From an uncultured SAR86 cluster bacterium (GTDB lineage: Bacteria > Pseudomonadota > Gammaproteobacteria > Magnimaribacterales > Magnimaribacteraceae), in the NCBI GenBank assembly GCA_902574355.1, contig CACGNN010000010.1, positions 1-45,564 on the forward strand: a DNA stretch of 45,564 bases, in the 5' to 3' direction. Below, one piece after another: positions 33,542 through 41,662 of this stretch. Made by a program: the position numbers and the translations under genes. Below the pieces are notes generated by a model. The model was given only the letters and a program-made list of their open reading frames with translations. It searched no databases and was not told the origin of the DNA. Position 1 is the stretch's first letter; every line of letters starts with the position of its first letter.

Positions 33542-34911
33542 TAAGGATGGAGCGGAAGGGCATAATAGTCAAAGAATACATACATGATTACTGTACAAAT
33601 TACCAACGTCAATAACATTACAGGTAAACCTTTTTTTGCCCATTTAAGTGGTGTAATCGCCAGATCTGGATTACCGGTTGTTTTCGCTAGCTTCTCTGAG
33701 ACCGTGACAATGTAGACATTTGCTGTAGAGCCAATGTGTGTTCCATTACCACCCATTCCAACACCAATTGCAAGACACCAGCATAAAGCAGCGATATTTA
33801 CTCCTACTGCCTCTAATGAAGCAATTATGGGAATCATAGCTGCGGTAAATGGAATGTTATCTATGGCAGCTGACATAACAGCTGCTACCCACATTAAAGC
33901 GATGCAAGTCAGCATAAAGTTTTCTTGTATAACTTCTCCACTCACAGGATCAACGATGAAAGGAACAATATATTGACCTAAATATTCAAGAAATTTACTT
34001 CCCTCAACACCTCCAACAAGCATGAATAGTGCAACAAAAAACATCAGCAGAGGGATTTCATGCGTCATATTTTTCATAACGTCTTCAAATTCAATTTCTT
34101 TAGCAAGTATGGTTAAAAGAATCAAACCTGTTCCAGCCACCATCCATGGCTCCCAATGGATAGTGTTATGAATAATAAATAGAATAACCATTAATCCAAG
34201 AATTGAGAGAGATTTATTCCAAAGACTCTTATCTTTATAAGGAATGGTTTCTTCAAATTTCCCTTCAGGTACTATTGCTAATTCCTCTTTAAATAGGAAT
34301 TTCATAAAGTACAAAGTTGCTAACCAGGCAACTAAGACAATAGGGAACATCTTATAAGCGAAGGGCATAAATGCTATGTCGAATGCAGAACCGATCATCA
34401 AATTTGGTGGATCTCCAACAAGTGTAGCTACACCTCCTGTATCTGAGAGTAAAGCTGCTGCCATCAAATACGGAATAGCACTAACTCTCATTTTTTGACA
34501 TATCAATACTATCAGAGGTCCAAATATTACGACTGTTGTAACGTTATCCAACAACAGAGATATAACAGTTACTGCAGTTCCAAGTAGCGCAAGGAGCAAA
34601 TACTGTCTACCTTTTGCTATTTTTCCAATATTCCCAGCGAGAACTTCAAATCCTCCTGTATTAATCATAATAGACACAACAGCCATCATCGCACCTAAAA
34701 GAAATACTACATTCCAATCTACTGCTTCAAATGCTGCTTCAGGTGAGTAAAACCCATAGGATTGACCGACAACAAGCATTACTGCTGCACCTGCCATAGC
34801 GACTTTAACTCTATGAAATCCATGGAGTGTTTCTGTAAAGATGAGAATAAAACTTGCAGCTAGAATTATTCCAGATACTAGCATTCCTTGATCCATCACT
34901 ATTGTGTGCAT
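33541..34911 (-). CDS. nhaD: NhaD-type Na+/H+ antiporter (ion transporter superfamily)
   Basis: The protein has 456 aa with about 12-13 spans. Conserved segments are FLLGAMMAVVSIMINTGGFEVLA, LDNVTTVVIFGPL, DTGGVATLVGDPPNLMIGSA, SAAIDNIPFTAAMIPII and GNGTHIGSTANVYIV. The paired D-N-x-x-T and D-N-I-P-F motifs and the GDPPN motif are typical of the NhaD/ArsB group. The Thr/Asn-rich ion sites favour NhaD (sodium/proton exchange) over ArsB (arsenite export), and there is no ars context. Sodium export suits a marine cell. The start could be the Met at 34911 or residue 6. Confidence 0.85.
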   Translation of the reverse strand: MHTIVMDQGMLVSGIILAASFILIFTETLHGFHRVKVAMAGAAVMLVVGQSYGFYSPEAAFEAVDWNVVFLLGAMMAVVSIMINTGGFEVLAGNIGKIAKGRQYLLLALLGTAVTVISLLLDNVTTVVIFGPLIVLICQKMRVSAIPYLMAAALLSDTGGVATLVGDPPNLMIGSAFDIAFMPFAYKMFPIVLVAWLATLYFMKFLFKEELAIVPEGKFEETIPYKDKSLWNKSLSILGLMVILFIIHNTIHWEPWMVAGTGLILLTILAKEIEFEDVMKNMTHEIPLLMFFVALFMLVGGVEGSKFLEYLGQYIVPFIVDPVSGEVIQENFMLTCIALMWVAAVMSAAIDNIPFTAAMIPIIASLEAVGVNIAALCWCLAIGVGMGGNGTHIGSTANVYIVTVSEKLAKTTGNPDLAITPLKWAKKGLPVMLLTLVICTVIMYVFFDYYALPLHP

Positions 34912-34974
34912 ATTTTCCCTCTTTTAATTTATTTATGTATTTTAAACTATTCTTTAATAGCTTAAACTTAAAAA

Positions 34975-35808
34975 ATGATTCCCGTAGATAATAATTTAGT
35001 ATTTACACCAGAAAATATCAATACTTCTTCTGAATCGGGCGTATCAATAATCTTGAGAAATCAAGAGTTCTTAACATCCAAAGCATCTGAAGTTTTGTTA
35101 TTTGAGGATGATGATCTGCGTTGGTCTGAAATGACATTTAGCAATAAACATTTCTTGGGCTATCTTGATAATAAGCCTTGTTTCGTCTCTTGTTTAGAGG
35201 ATTCTTCACCTATATCTGATGGAATGATATTAAGTCCTCTAAGAAGTCTTCTCGGAAGAATTCCAGACTCAATATTTAATATTTTCTCTAGATCTCTTCA
35301 AATTGATAATTGGTATGTTTCCAATCAGTTTTGTGGAGGATGCGGTAAGGGTATAAAACCTCATGAAACTGAGCGGGCTATGGTGTGTGAATGCAAGAAT
35401 AAGCTTATATATCCAACCATTTCACCATGTATCATTGTCCTAGTGACAAATGGTGAGGAACTATTATTAGCTCATAATAAAAATTTTCCTGGCGAGTTTT
35501 ATAGTACTTTAGCAGGCTTTATTGAACCTGGTGAATCCGCTGAATCAGCGATTGAAAGGGAAGTATTTGAGGAGGTGAGTGTCAGAATTAAAAATATTAC
35601 TTATTATGGAAGTCAATCTTGGCCTTTTCCAAGTCAACTTATGCTTGGATATCATGCCGAATATGATAATGGGCTTATTAGTCCAGATGGTGTAGAAATA
35701 GATAAAGCAGATTGGTTTAACTACAAAGAATTACCTCAAGTGCCAACAGGAAATATCTCTATTTCAGGAAAGTTAATTGAAAGTTATATTGAAAAATTAA
35801 ACGGTTAA
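34975..35808 (+). CDS. nudC: NAD(H) pyrophosphatase / deNADding hydrolase NudC
   Basis: The protein has 277 aa. A zinc-ribbon has Cys120, Cys123, Cys138 and Cys140; the second pair is CxC rather than the usual CxxC. The Nudix box GFIEPGESAESAIEREVFEEVSV spans 181-203 with the catalytic Glu cluster. The NudC signature appears as SQSWPFPSQLMLGY (213-226), where SQPWPFPxS is standard. It cleaves NADH, and removes NAD caps from the 5' end of RNA in E. coli. A -10-like TAAACT (34963-34968) lies 6 bases before the ATG with no Shine-Dalgarno. Its stop shares TTAA (35805-35808) with rne, a neighbour also active in RNA decay. Confidence 0.93.
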   Translation: MIPVDNNLVFTPENINTSSESGVSIILRNQEFLTSKASEVLLFEDDDLRWSEMTFSNKHFLGYLDNKPCFVSCLEDSSPISDGMILSPLRSLLGRIPDSIFNIFSRSLQIDNWYVSNQFCGGCGKGIKPHETERAMVCECKNKLIYPTISPCIIVLVTNGEELLLAHNKNFPGEFYSTLAGFIEPGESAESAIEREVFEEVSVRIKNITYYGSQSWPFPSQLMLGYHAEYDNGLISPDGVEIDKADWFNYKELPQVPTGNISISGKLIESYIEKLNG

Positions 35809-38069
35809 GATTTATTTCTAGGATCGTTTGAAGCTCTTCCCCAATCTTTAGCACTTTTAACTCTTTCTTTAATTTCAGTTTCTTTAACTATATCTGGTTT
35901 AGACTTGTTAGAAGCTCCTGTAATAGGTTTATCCTTTTTTAAAGAATCAACTTCAGCAGGTTTTTTTATCCTTTTATTCTCTACCTTATCACTTCTCTTT
36001 GCATCTGCCTTAGATGGTTTTGGTTTGTCATTAGCTTGAATGTTGTCTATATCTTTATCAGTAATATTGTTCTTAACCTTATCAACTTTAGGTTTCTTCG
36101 ATTCTTTACTCACTGATCTACTTTGAATTTTATCCGCGTCTTGTTTATTTTGTTTGTCAGCAACTTTCTTTCTAGTTTGTGATGTTGGTTTAGAATCTTT
36201 AGATTCAAAATCTTTTTTATTTTCTTTAGATTTTTCTCTATTAGAATTTTTATTTTGAGGTTTTTTGATGTCTTTATTTTCAAGATTTGGTTTAGATTTT
36301 CTTTTATTTTGATTTTTGTTATCAAAGTCTTTTTTATCTGGACGAGTGTTATTGGATCGAGAATTATTTCTATTTTGTTGTTTTCTATTTCTGTTATCTG
36401 GTCGCCTCTTATTCTTTTGATTTCTCTTATTTGATTTTGAGTTTGGCTTTTTATCAACTTTTGTCTCAAATAAATTCAATAATTTTTTGAACAAACTTTC
36501 GCCTTTTTTCTTGGGTTTTTTTGGTGGAGTAAGATTTACTGCAGGTTTTTCAAATTTAGGCTTTTTATAAGTTTCTTTATTTGCACCATTAACTTCAATT
36601 TCGCTTTGAATATCATAACTTGCATTATCTTTAGTTTTCTTACCATCGGTTTTGAGTCTAGTAACTTCAAATCTATTATCAGAACGGGTAGGATCAGAGA
36701 CAACTATTACTCTAACACTAGTTCTTTCTTCAATTTCATTCACTCTGGCTCTTCTTTCATTTAGTAAAAATGTAGACATATCAGATGAAACCACAGCTCT
36801 GACTTCTCCACTTTTCTTTTTACTTGCTTCTTCTTCGATAAGTCTAAGAACTGCTGTAGATAAACTAGCAACGTCCTGGGTCCATCTCTCTTGCAGAGAA
36901 GGCCTTAGCCTTTGTCGGGACATTTCCATTAAGCCAAATCTAGATATCCTACCGACTTGAACTTTTGCTCTATCTATTGAAAGGGCCGACCATAATTTGT
37001 CTTCAACTGCACGTTTATTTTTCAAAGAAAGCATATCAATAAAGTCGATTACTACAAGACCTCCGATATCCCTAAGTCTTAATTGTTTGCCTATCTCAAC
37101 AGCAGATTCTATATTTGTATTCAATGCTGTCTCTTCTATATCACTGCCACCGGTAGCTTTTGCTGAGTTAACGTCAATAGCAACTAAGGCTTCTGTTTGG
37201 TCTATTACTATAGATCCTCCGCTTGGAAGTGAAACTTCCCTTTGATAGGCGGTTTCTATCTGACTTTCAATCTGATATCTAGTAAATAAAGGGATTGCCT
37301 CATCATATTTTTTAATTTTTTCTTCGAAGTCTGGCATTAATTTAGAAGTAAAATCATAAGCTTTTTCAAATGCTTCATCAGTATCAATAAATACTTCTGT
37401 AATATCATCTCGCAAAAAATCTCTTAATGAACGTGATATAAGGTCATTTTCACGAAAAATTAGGAACGGAGCTTTTCTTTGCTGATTAGCTTCTGTAATT
37501 GCATCCCATAGATTTACTAAATAGTCTAAATCCCATCTTAGTTCTTCCAAAGAAACGCCATCTGCTGCAGTTCTTACTATCAAGCCCATATCCTTTGGTA
37601 TATTAAGTTTTTTAAGCTTATCCCTCACTTCATCTCTAGCCTTTCCTTCAATGCTTTTTGAAATACCGCCTGCTTCAGGGCTATTTGGCATCAAAACTAA
37701 ATAATGACCGGGTAGAGATATAAACGTACTTATTGCCGCTCCTTTCGTGCCCCTTTCTTCTTTTTCAACTTGGATGATAATTTCATCTCCTTGAGTCAAA
37801 ATTTCATTAATAGAAGCTTTTTGATTTTTGTCTTTGTAAAATCCTGGATGAAGATCTTTTATGGGTAAAAACCCGTGTTTTTCTGAGCCAAAATCTACAA
37901 ATGCCGCTCCCAAACTTTGTTCAACACGTGATACACGTGCCTTATAGATATTTGATTTTTTTCTCTCTTGACCTACTTGTTCTATGTCAAAATCATATAT
38001 GCTTTGACCATCAACAAGTGCTACTCGCAACTCTTCAGGCTGAGTTGCATTAATAAGCATTCTTTTCAT
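35805..38069 (-). CDS. rne: Ribonuclease E
   Basis: The protein has 754 aa. The catalytic half holds the S1 domain (about 36-120: IYKARVSRVEQSLGAAFVDFG), 5'-sensor region, and DNase I-like site with Asp299 (VAIDVNSAKATGG) and Asp342 (VVIDFIDM). After RQRLRPSL the usual insertion with the CPRC zinc-link is missing: residues 391-405 join straight to LRLIEEEA. The C-terminal 270 residues are a disordered Lys/Asn/Asp-rich scaffold ending GRASNDPRNKS. RNase E initiates mRNA decay and matures rRNA and tRNA, and nucleates the degradosome. It is divergent from rluC, as in E. coli, with a 233-base gap that probably holds a long structured leader. Confidence 0.95.
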   Translation of the reverse strand: MKRMLINATQPEELRVALVDGQSIYDFDIEQVGQERKKSNIYKARVSRVEQSLGAAFVDFGSEKHGFLPIKDLHPGFYKDKNQKASINEILTQGDEIIIQVEKEERGTKGAAISTFISLPGHYLVLMPNSPEAGGISKSIEGKARDEVRDKLKKLNIPKDMGLIVRTAADGVSLEELRWDLDYLVNLWDAITEANQQRKAPFLIFRENDLISRSLRDFLRDDITEVFIDTDEAFEKAYDFTSKLMPDFEEKIKKYDEAIPLFTRYQIESQIETAYQREVSLPSGGSIVIDQTEALVAIDVNSAKATGGSDIEETALNTNIESAVEIGKQLRLRDIGGLVVIDFIDMLSLKNKRAVEDKLWSALSIDRAKVQVGRISRFGLMEMSRQRLRPSLQERWTQDVASLSTAVLRLIEEEASKKKSGEVRAVVSSDMSTFLLNERRARVNEIEERTSVRVIVVSDPTRSDNRFEVTRLKTDGKKTKDNASYDIQSEIEVNGANKETYKKPKFEKPAVNLTPPKKPKKKGESLFKKLLNLFETKVDKKPNSKSNKRNQKNKRRPDNRNRKQQNRNNSRSNNTRPDKKDFDNKNQNKRKSKPNLENKDIKKPQNKNSNREKSKENKKDFESKDSKPTSQTRKKVADKQNKQDADKIQSRSVSKESKKPKVDKVKNNITDKDIDNIQANDKPKPSKADAKRSDKVENKRIKKPAEVDSLKKDKPITGASNKSKPDIVKETEIKERVKSAKDWGRASNDPRNKS

Positions 38070-38124
38070 TTTTTACCCTATGTAGGGAAGCAGAAAGCAA
38101 AAGCCAAATATAATGGTTGTTTTG

Positions 38125-38155
38125 GTAGGCGAATTACTTAATTTGCCACGCCTAC
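38125..38155 (-). promoter_or_regulatory. Structured element in the rne leader region
   Basis: GTAGGCG (38125-38131) is complementary to CGCCTAC (38149-38155). A nested, competing pair GGCGAATTA (38128-38136) / TAATTTGCC (38139-38147) differs by one G-U pair. It lies about 56 bases upstream of the rne start codon, so the rne mRNA should fold here. A rne self-cleavage sensor, as the E. coli rne leader contains, is a reasonable reading. The 233-base gap (38070-38302) otherwise holds the promoter region of rluC and no gene. Confidence 0.4.
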
Positions 38156-38260
38156 GTAGCGATTGTTCTTGTGAGCCTTTTAGCTAATCTGCTTCTTAAA
38201 TTAAACTCTAATTCTTTATGCGCCTTACAATTAACTCATTAAAATGCGCAATCTGGTGAG

Positions 38261-38266
38261 TATAAT
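38261..38266 (+). promoter_or_regulatory. -10 of rluC with overlapping minus-strand -10
   Basis: TATAAT lies 36 bases before ATG 38303. On the minus strand the same bases read TATACT (38264-38259), a possible rne promoter that would give a leader of about 180 bases. A second plus-strand candidate TAAAATGCGCA begins at 38240. Confidence 0.4.
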
Positions 38267-38302
38267 AGCTTATAAAGAGTCTATTACAAAGCTCAGTTAA
38301 TT

Positions 38303-39220
38303 ATGGAAGAAATTTTTCATCAAGTATCATCATATAAAGTAACTGCTGATTTCGAAGGGGTCAGGCTTGATAATTGTTTAATTTCAAGGCTTAAAGGGCT
38401 TCCAAGAACAAAAATCTACTCCATTATCAGAAAAGGTGAAGTAAGGGTAAATAAATCGAGAGCTAAACCAAGTCAAAAGCTTAAAATAGGAGATTTAATT
38501 AGAATTCCACCCTATAAACAGCCTATTAAGTTACCGGGCATTGCATTAAAGAAAGAAAAGGACAAAATTTTTGAATCTATTATAAAAGAAGAGAAGGAGT
38601 TTTTAATATTAGACAAGCCTGAGGGAATAGCGTGTCATGGAGGTAGTGGAATTTCTTCTGGAGTTATTGAAGTAATAAGGACGATAGACAATAAATACAA
38701 AGATGCTCATCTAGTTCACAGAATTGATAGAGATACTTCTGGTTGTCTTGTAATTGCATTAAAAAAATCTTTTCTGAGAAAATTACATCAAGAGATTAGA
38801 AATAAAGATGTAGATAAAATCTATGATCTCATCGTGTTTGGAGAGTGGCCAAAAAATTTAAATAGTATTGAAGCTCCTCTATCCAAGCAAAGAATAGGTT
38901 CAGGAGAGAAAGAAGCCGTTGTTCAGTCAGATGGAAAACCATCAATAACCGAATTTAAAGTTATCAAAACAACGCAGAAATTTACACAGTTAAAGGCAAA
39001 AATCTTAACGGGTAGAATGCATCAGATAAGAGCTCATACTAAATTCCAGGGGTATCCAGTTGTGGGAGACAGGAAATATGGTGATGAAAATCTTAATAAA
39101 AGTGAGAGAAAAAATGGATTAAATAGAATGTTACTTCATGCCTTTTCAATTAATTTTAAAAAACTTGGTATTGAATGTACTGCAGAAACACCAAAACTAT
39201 TTTCTGAGATAATGTCATGA
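38303..39220 (+). CDS. rluC: 23S rRNA pseudouridine synthase RluC
   Basis: The protein has 305 aa. The N-terminal S4 RNA-binding domain (RLDNCLISRLKGLPRTKIYS, about 20-39) is followed by the RluA-family catalytic core with HRIDRDTSGCLVIALKK; the Asp in this motif is the nucleophile. It ends with the GRMHQIRAH and YPVVGDRKYGD conserved segments. It makes pseudouridine at 955, 2504 and 2580 of 23S rRNA (E. coli numbering). The position next to rne, divergently, is as in E. coli. It overlaps yceD by ATGA (39217-39220). Confidence 0.94.
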   Translation: MEEIFHQVSSYKVTADFEGVRLDNCLISRLKGLPRTKIYSIIRKGEVRVNKSRAKPSQKLKIGDLIRIPPYKQPIKLPGIALKKEKDKIFESIIKEEKEFLILDKPEGIACHGGSGISSGVIEVIRTIDNKYKDAHLVHRIDRDTSGCLVIALKKSFLRKLHQEIRNKDVDKIYDLIVFGEWPKNLNSIEAPLSKQRIGSGEKEAVVQSDGKPSITEFKVIKTTQKFTQLKAKILTGRMHQIRAHTKFQGYPVVGDRKYGDENLNKSERKNGLNRMLLHAFSINFKKLGIECTAETPKLFSEIMS

Positions 39221-39675
39221 AAATATTAAATTTAAATGAAGGCTCATTTCCTATAGAAATGGATTTAAACTTAAATTCCATAGATGTACCTGATGTTGGA
39301 ACTTTAAAGGATACTCTCGATACAAAGCTAAAAATATCGAAATTATCTTTAAACCTACTTAAATGTGATGGTTATATCAGCGCTAAGTTTATCGATACCT
39401 GTCAAAACTGCCTTAAAGACACTGAGGTTCTCATTGAAGGATCCGTTGATGTAACAATAAAAGACATAAAAGAACTTCATGCAGATTCCTCAGAACAAGA
39501 TCAAACTCATTATCAGGATCTAGAGTACTTCAATATCGATAATCTCATAGAAGAAGAATTAGCTTTGATTTATCCAGATATCGTTAAATGTGATAGAAAG
39601 TGTCTGAAAAAAGAAGATATATTGATTGAAGAAAAGAACTTACCATTTAAAAAAATTAGAGACTTGATCGATTAG
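39217..39675 (+). CDS. yceD: YceD (DUF177) protein
   Basis: The protein has 152 aa and is acidic. The core CQNCLKDTEVLIEGSVDVTI (about 69-88) with the CxxC is the hallmark of DUF177, followed by an acidic stretch and EEELALIYPD (about 114-123). Members lie just upstream of rpmF across bacteria and act in 23S rRNA processing/ribosome assembly, as shown for the plant and E. coli relatives. Unlike the E. coli protein it carries a second cysteine pair CDRKC. It is co-translated with rluC (4-base overlap) and followed by a separate promoter for rpmF. Confidence 0.88.
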   Translation: MKILNLNEGSFPIEMDLNLNSIDVPDVGTLKDTLDTKLKISKLSLNLLKCDGYISAKFIDTCQNCLKDTEVLIEGSVDVTIKDIKELHADSSEQDQTHYQDLEYFNIDNLIEEELALIYPDIVKCDRKCLKKEDILIEEKNLPFKKIRDLID

Positions 39676-39681
39676 TTAATT

Positions 39682-39694
39682 TAAAATCCGCGCC
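39682..39694 (+). promoter_or_regulatory. Promoter of rpmF with GC-rich discriminator
   Basis: TAAAAT (39682-39687) is followed at once by CCGCGCC (39688-39694), then the Shine-Dalgarno GGAG (39695-39698) and ATG 39705. The GC-rich discriminator is exceptional in this AT-rich window and typical of stringently controlled ribosomal promoters. Confidence 0.5.
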
Positions 39695-39704
39695 GGAGCA
39701 TATT

Positions 39705-39902
39705 ATGGCAGTACAAAAAAGTAAAAAGTCTAAATCAAAAAAGCTACAAAAGAGAGCTCATCAATCTCTTTCTAATCCAACTTTGTCCAATGATCCAGTT
39801 ACCGGTGAAAGACATCTAAGACATCAAATGACAGCTGATGGATTCTACAGAGGAAAAAAAGTTGTCGAAATTAAACAGAAAGAAGAAGAAATAGAGGAGT
39901 AG
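39705..39902 (+). CDS. rpmF: 50S ribosomal protein L32
   Basis: The protein has 65 aa, basic N-terminus MAVQKSKKSKSKK, then the conserved GERHLRHQMTADGFYRGKKVV core, as in bacterial L32. It is a component of the large ribosomal subunit near the peptidyl-transferase centre exit. The family's zinc-binding cysteines, present in some L32 paralogues, are absent, as in E. coli. The C-terminal extension EIKQKEEEIEE is longer than usual. Four bases separate it from fabD. Confidence 0.97.
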   Translation: MAVQKSKKSKSKKLQKRAHQSLSNPTLSNDPVTGERHLRHQMTADGFYRGKKVVEIKQKEEEIEE

Positions 39903-39906
39903 TACC

Positions 39907-40839
39907 TTGTCACGAAAACTTGGTTTTGTTTTCCCAGGACAAGGTTCTCAGTCTATTGGTATGCTTTCAGAGCACTTCGCTGCCTCAAAAATTTTTAATA
40001 ATATTTTTGATATAGCTAAAGAAGTTCTTGGAGTTGATTTCAAAAAACTAATTTTTGAAGGAACTACAGAGGACTTATCAGCAACAGAAGTTACTCAGCC
40101 TCTTTTGTTAACTGCTAATCATGCCATCTGGAAAACTTCCAATATAAGCCCATCAGAAGTCGAGCTTATGGCTGGACATTCTCTCGGAGAATATTCTGCA
40201 TATGTAGCAGCTGAATCTTTGGATTTTGAAGAAGCTTTAAATTTAGTTTCTTTAAGAGCTAAATTCATGCAAGAAGCCGTCAAAGAAGGAGAGGGTGGAA
40301 TAGCAGCAATCATAGGTTTGAATTATTCGGAGCTTTTGACTATTTGCAACGAAATTAGCGAAGGTGGAGATTTAGTCAGCATGGCTAATATTAACTCTGA
40401 TAGTCAAATTGTTATATCGGGTACAAAAATTGCTATAGATAAAGCTATAGAGGTTTGTAAAAATAAAGGTGCCAAAAGGGCTATACCTCTAGCAATGAGT
40501 GTGCCATCTCATTGTAAATTGATGACTCCGGCTTCTATCAAATTTTCTGAAGAACTAGATAAAATACATTTAGAAGCTCCAAAAACACAAATACTGCAAA
40601 ATTTTTCTGTATCTCACTCTAACAACATAAACGATATAAAAGAGAATTTGGTATCGCAGCTATATAGTCCTGTTCGTTGGTCAGAAACAATGGATTTTTT
40701 TGAAAAAATGCAAATTACAAATCTTTATGAATGTGGACCAGCAAAAGTTCTAACGGGCCTAGTCAAAAAAAGATTTAGAGATATTGAGATATCCTCTCTA
40801 AGTGATTACGATACTTTAAACAACTTAAAAGATAGCTAG
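39907..40839 (+). CDS. fabD: Malonyl-CoA:ACP transacylase FabD
   Basis: The protein has 310 aa. FPGQGSQS (9-16), nucleophile Ser92 in GHSLGEYSA, and the catalytic His in VPSHCKLM are present. It moves malonyl groups from CoA to ACP. The start is TTG at 39907, supported by the ribosome site GAGGAG (39894-39899) inside the end of rpmF and by alignment of the N-terminus. The E. coli cluster has plsX and fabH between rpmF and fabD; here there are 4 bases. Confidence 0.96.
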   Translation: MSRKLGFVFPGQGSQSIGMLSEHFAASKIFNNIFDIAKEVLGVDFKKLIFEGTTEDLSATEVTQPLLLTANHAIWKTSNISPSEVELMAGHSLGEYSAYVAAESLDFEEALNLVSLRAKFMQEAVKEGEGGIAAIIGLNYSELLTICNEISEGGDLVSMANINSDSQIVISGTKIAIDKAIEVCKNKGAKRAIPLAMSVPSHCKLMTPASIKFSEELDKIHLEAPKTQILQNFSVSHSNNINDIKENLVSQLYSPVRWSETMDFFEKMQITNLYECGPAKVLTGLVKKRFRDIEISSLSDYDTLNNLKDS

Positions 40840-40840
40840 T

Positions 40841-41551
40841 ATGAAAACTGCATTAGTAACCGGAGCCAGCAGAGGCATAGGCAAAGCTATAGCTGAAAAA
40901 CTTCAAGCAGATAAATTCAGAGTACTTGGAACAGCAACGAGCGATTCTGGAGTCGATGCACTAAACAGTAAAGGTATAGAAGGCCATCTACTAGATCTTA
41001 ATTCAAAAGACTCAATTGAAAGCTTTTGGAGTAAATTAGAAAGTGATAACAAAACTATATCTGTGTTGGTGAACAATGCAGGAATTACAAGGGATAACAT
41101 TATTCTTAGAATGTCTGACGAAGAATGGTCAGATATTATGAATGTCCATCTTTACGGAACGTTCCAATTGAGCAAAAGAGCATTGAAAATGATGCTTAAA
41201 AATAAATGGGGTCGAATAATCAACATATCGTCTGCTTCGGCTTCGATAGGTAATAGAGGTCAATCAAATTATGCAGCTGCTAAAGCGGGTGTAGAAGCAT
41301 TTACTAAATCTCTTGCTAAGGAGGTTGGCAAAAGAGACATAACTATAAATGCTGTTGCTCCAGGATTCATTTCAACTGATATGACTGAAAATAATAAAGG
41401 AGTAAATACAGACTATTTAGAAAAAGAAATTCCACTTGGAAGATTTGGTAAACCTGAAGAAGTTGCCTCTTTAATAAGTTTTATGTGTTCTGAAGGGGCC
41501 TCTTATATAACTGGACAAACCATACATATTAATGGTGGTCTTTTCATGTAG
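40841..41551 (+). CDS. fabG: 3-oxoacyl-ACP reductase FabG
   Basis: The protein has 236 aa. SDR features are TGASRGIG (8-15), NNAG (78-81), Ser131, and Tyr144/Lys148 in YAAAK. FabG-type NAVAPGFISTDMTE and the ending TGQTIHINGGLFM are present. It reduces 3-oxoacyl-ACP with NADPH in each round of fatty acid synthesis. The gene starts one base after the fabD stop codon. It is distinct from the SDR at 10689, which is longer and RhlG-like. About 110 bases follow before acpP. Confidence 0.95.
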   Translation: MKTALVTGASRGIGKAIAEKLQADKFRVLGTATSDSGVDALNSKGIEGHLLDLNSKDSIESFWSKLESDNKTISVLVNNAGITRDNIILRMSDEEWSDIMNVHLYGTFQLSKRALKMMLKNKWGRIINISSASASIGNRGQSNYAAAKAGVEAFTKSLAKEVGKRDITINAVAPGFISTDMTENNKGVNTDYLEKEIPLGRFGKPEEVASLISFMCSEGASYITGQTIHINGGLFM

Positions 41552-41609
41552 GTATTTGACATTTTATATTTTAATAAAACTTAACAGAAGAATATTTTTT
41601 TAAAATTAG

Positions 41610-41615
41610 TATAAT
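41610..41615 (+). promoter_or_regulatory. -10 of acpP
   Basis: TATAAT with the discriminator GCGCA lies 47 bases before ATG 41663. The leader ends with the Shine-Dalgarno AGGAGA (41651-41656). A TTGACA at 41556-41561 just after the fabG stop is too far from this -10 to pair with it. The separate promoter fits the need for abundant ACP. Confidence 0.5.
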
Positions 41616-41662
41616 GCGCATTTTCTAGAACCCACATCCGTGTTTTAGTTAGGAGAGATAAT

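Noticed and set aside
33541-34911. ArsB arsenite exporter
   Set aside because: Related fold, but no arsC/arsR neighbour; the motif set better matches NhaD-type sodium antiporters.
36110-36469. 119-codon open frame on the minus strand inside rne, rich in Lys and Ile
   Set aside because: It is the shifted-frame reading of the Lys/Asn codon repeats in the RNase E tail; the low-complexity composition explains the long open frame.
41556-41584. TTGACA after fabG as -35 of the acpP promoter
   Set aside because: The -10 TATAAT at 41610 is 48 bases away, far from the 16-18 base spacing, and no -10 fits at the right distance.
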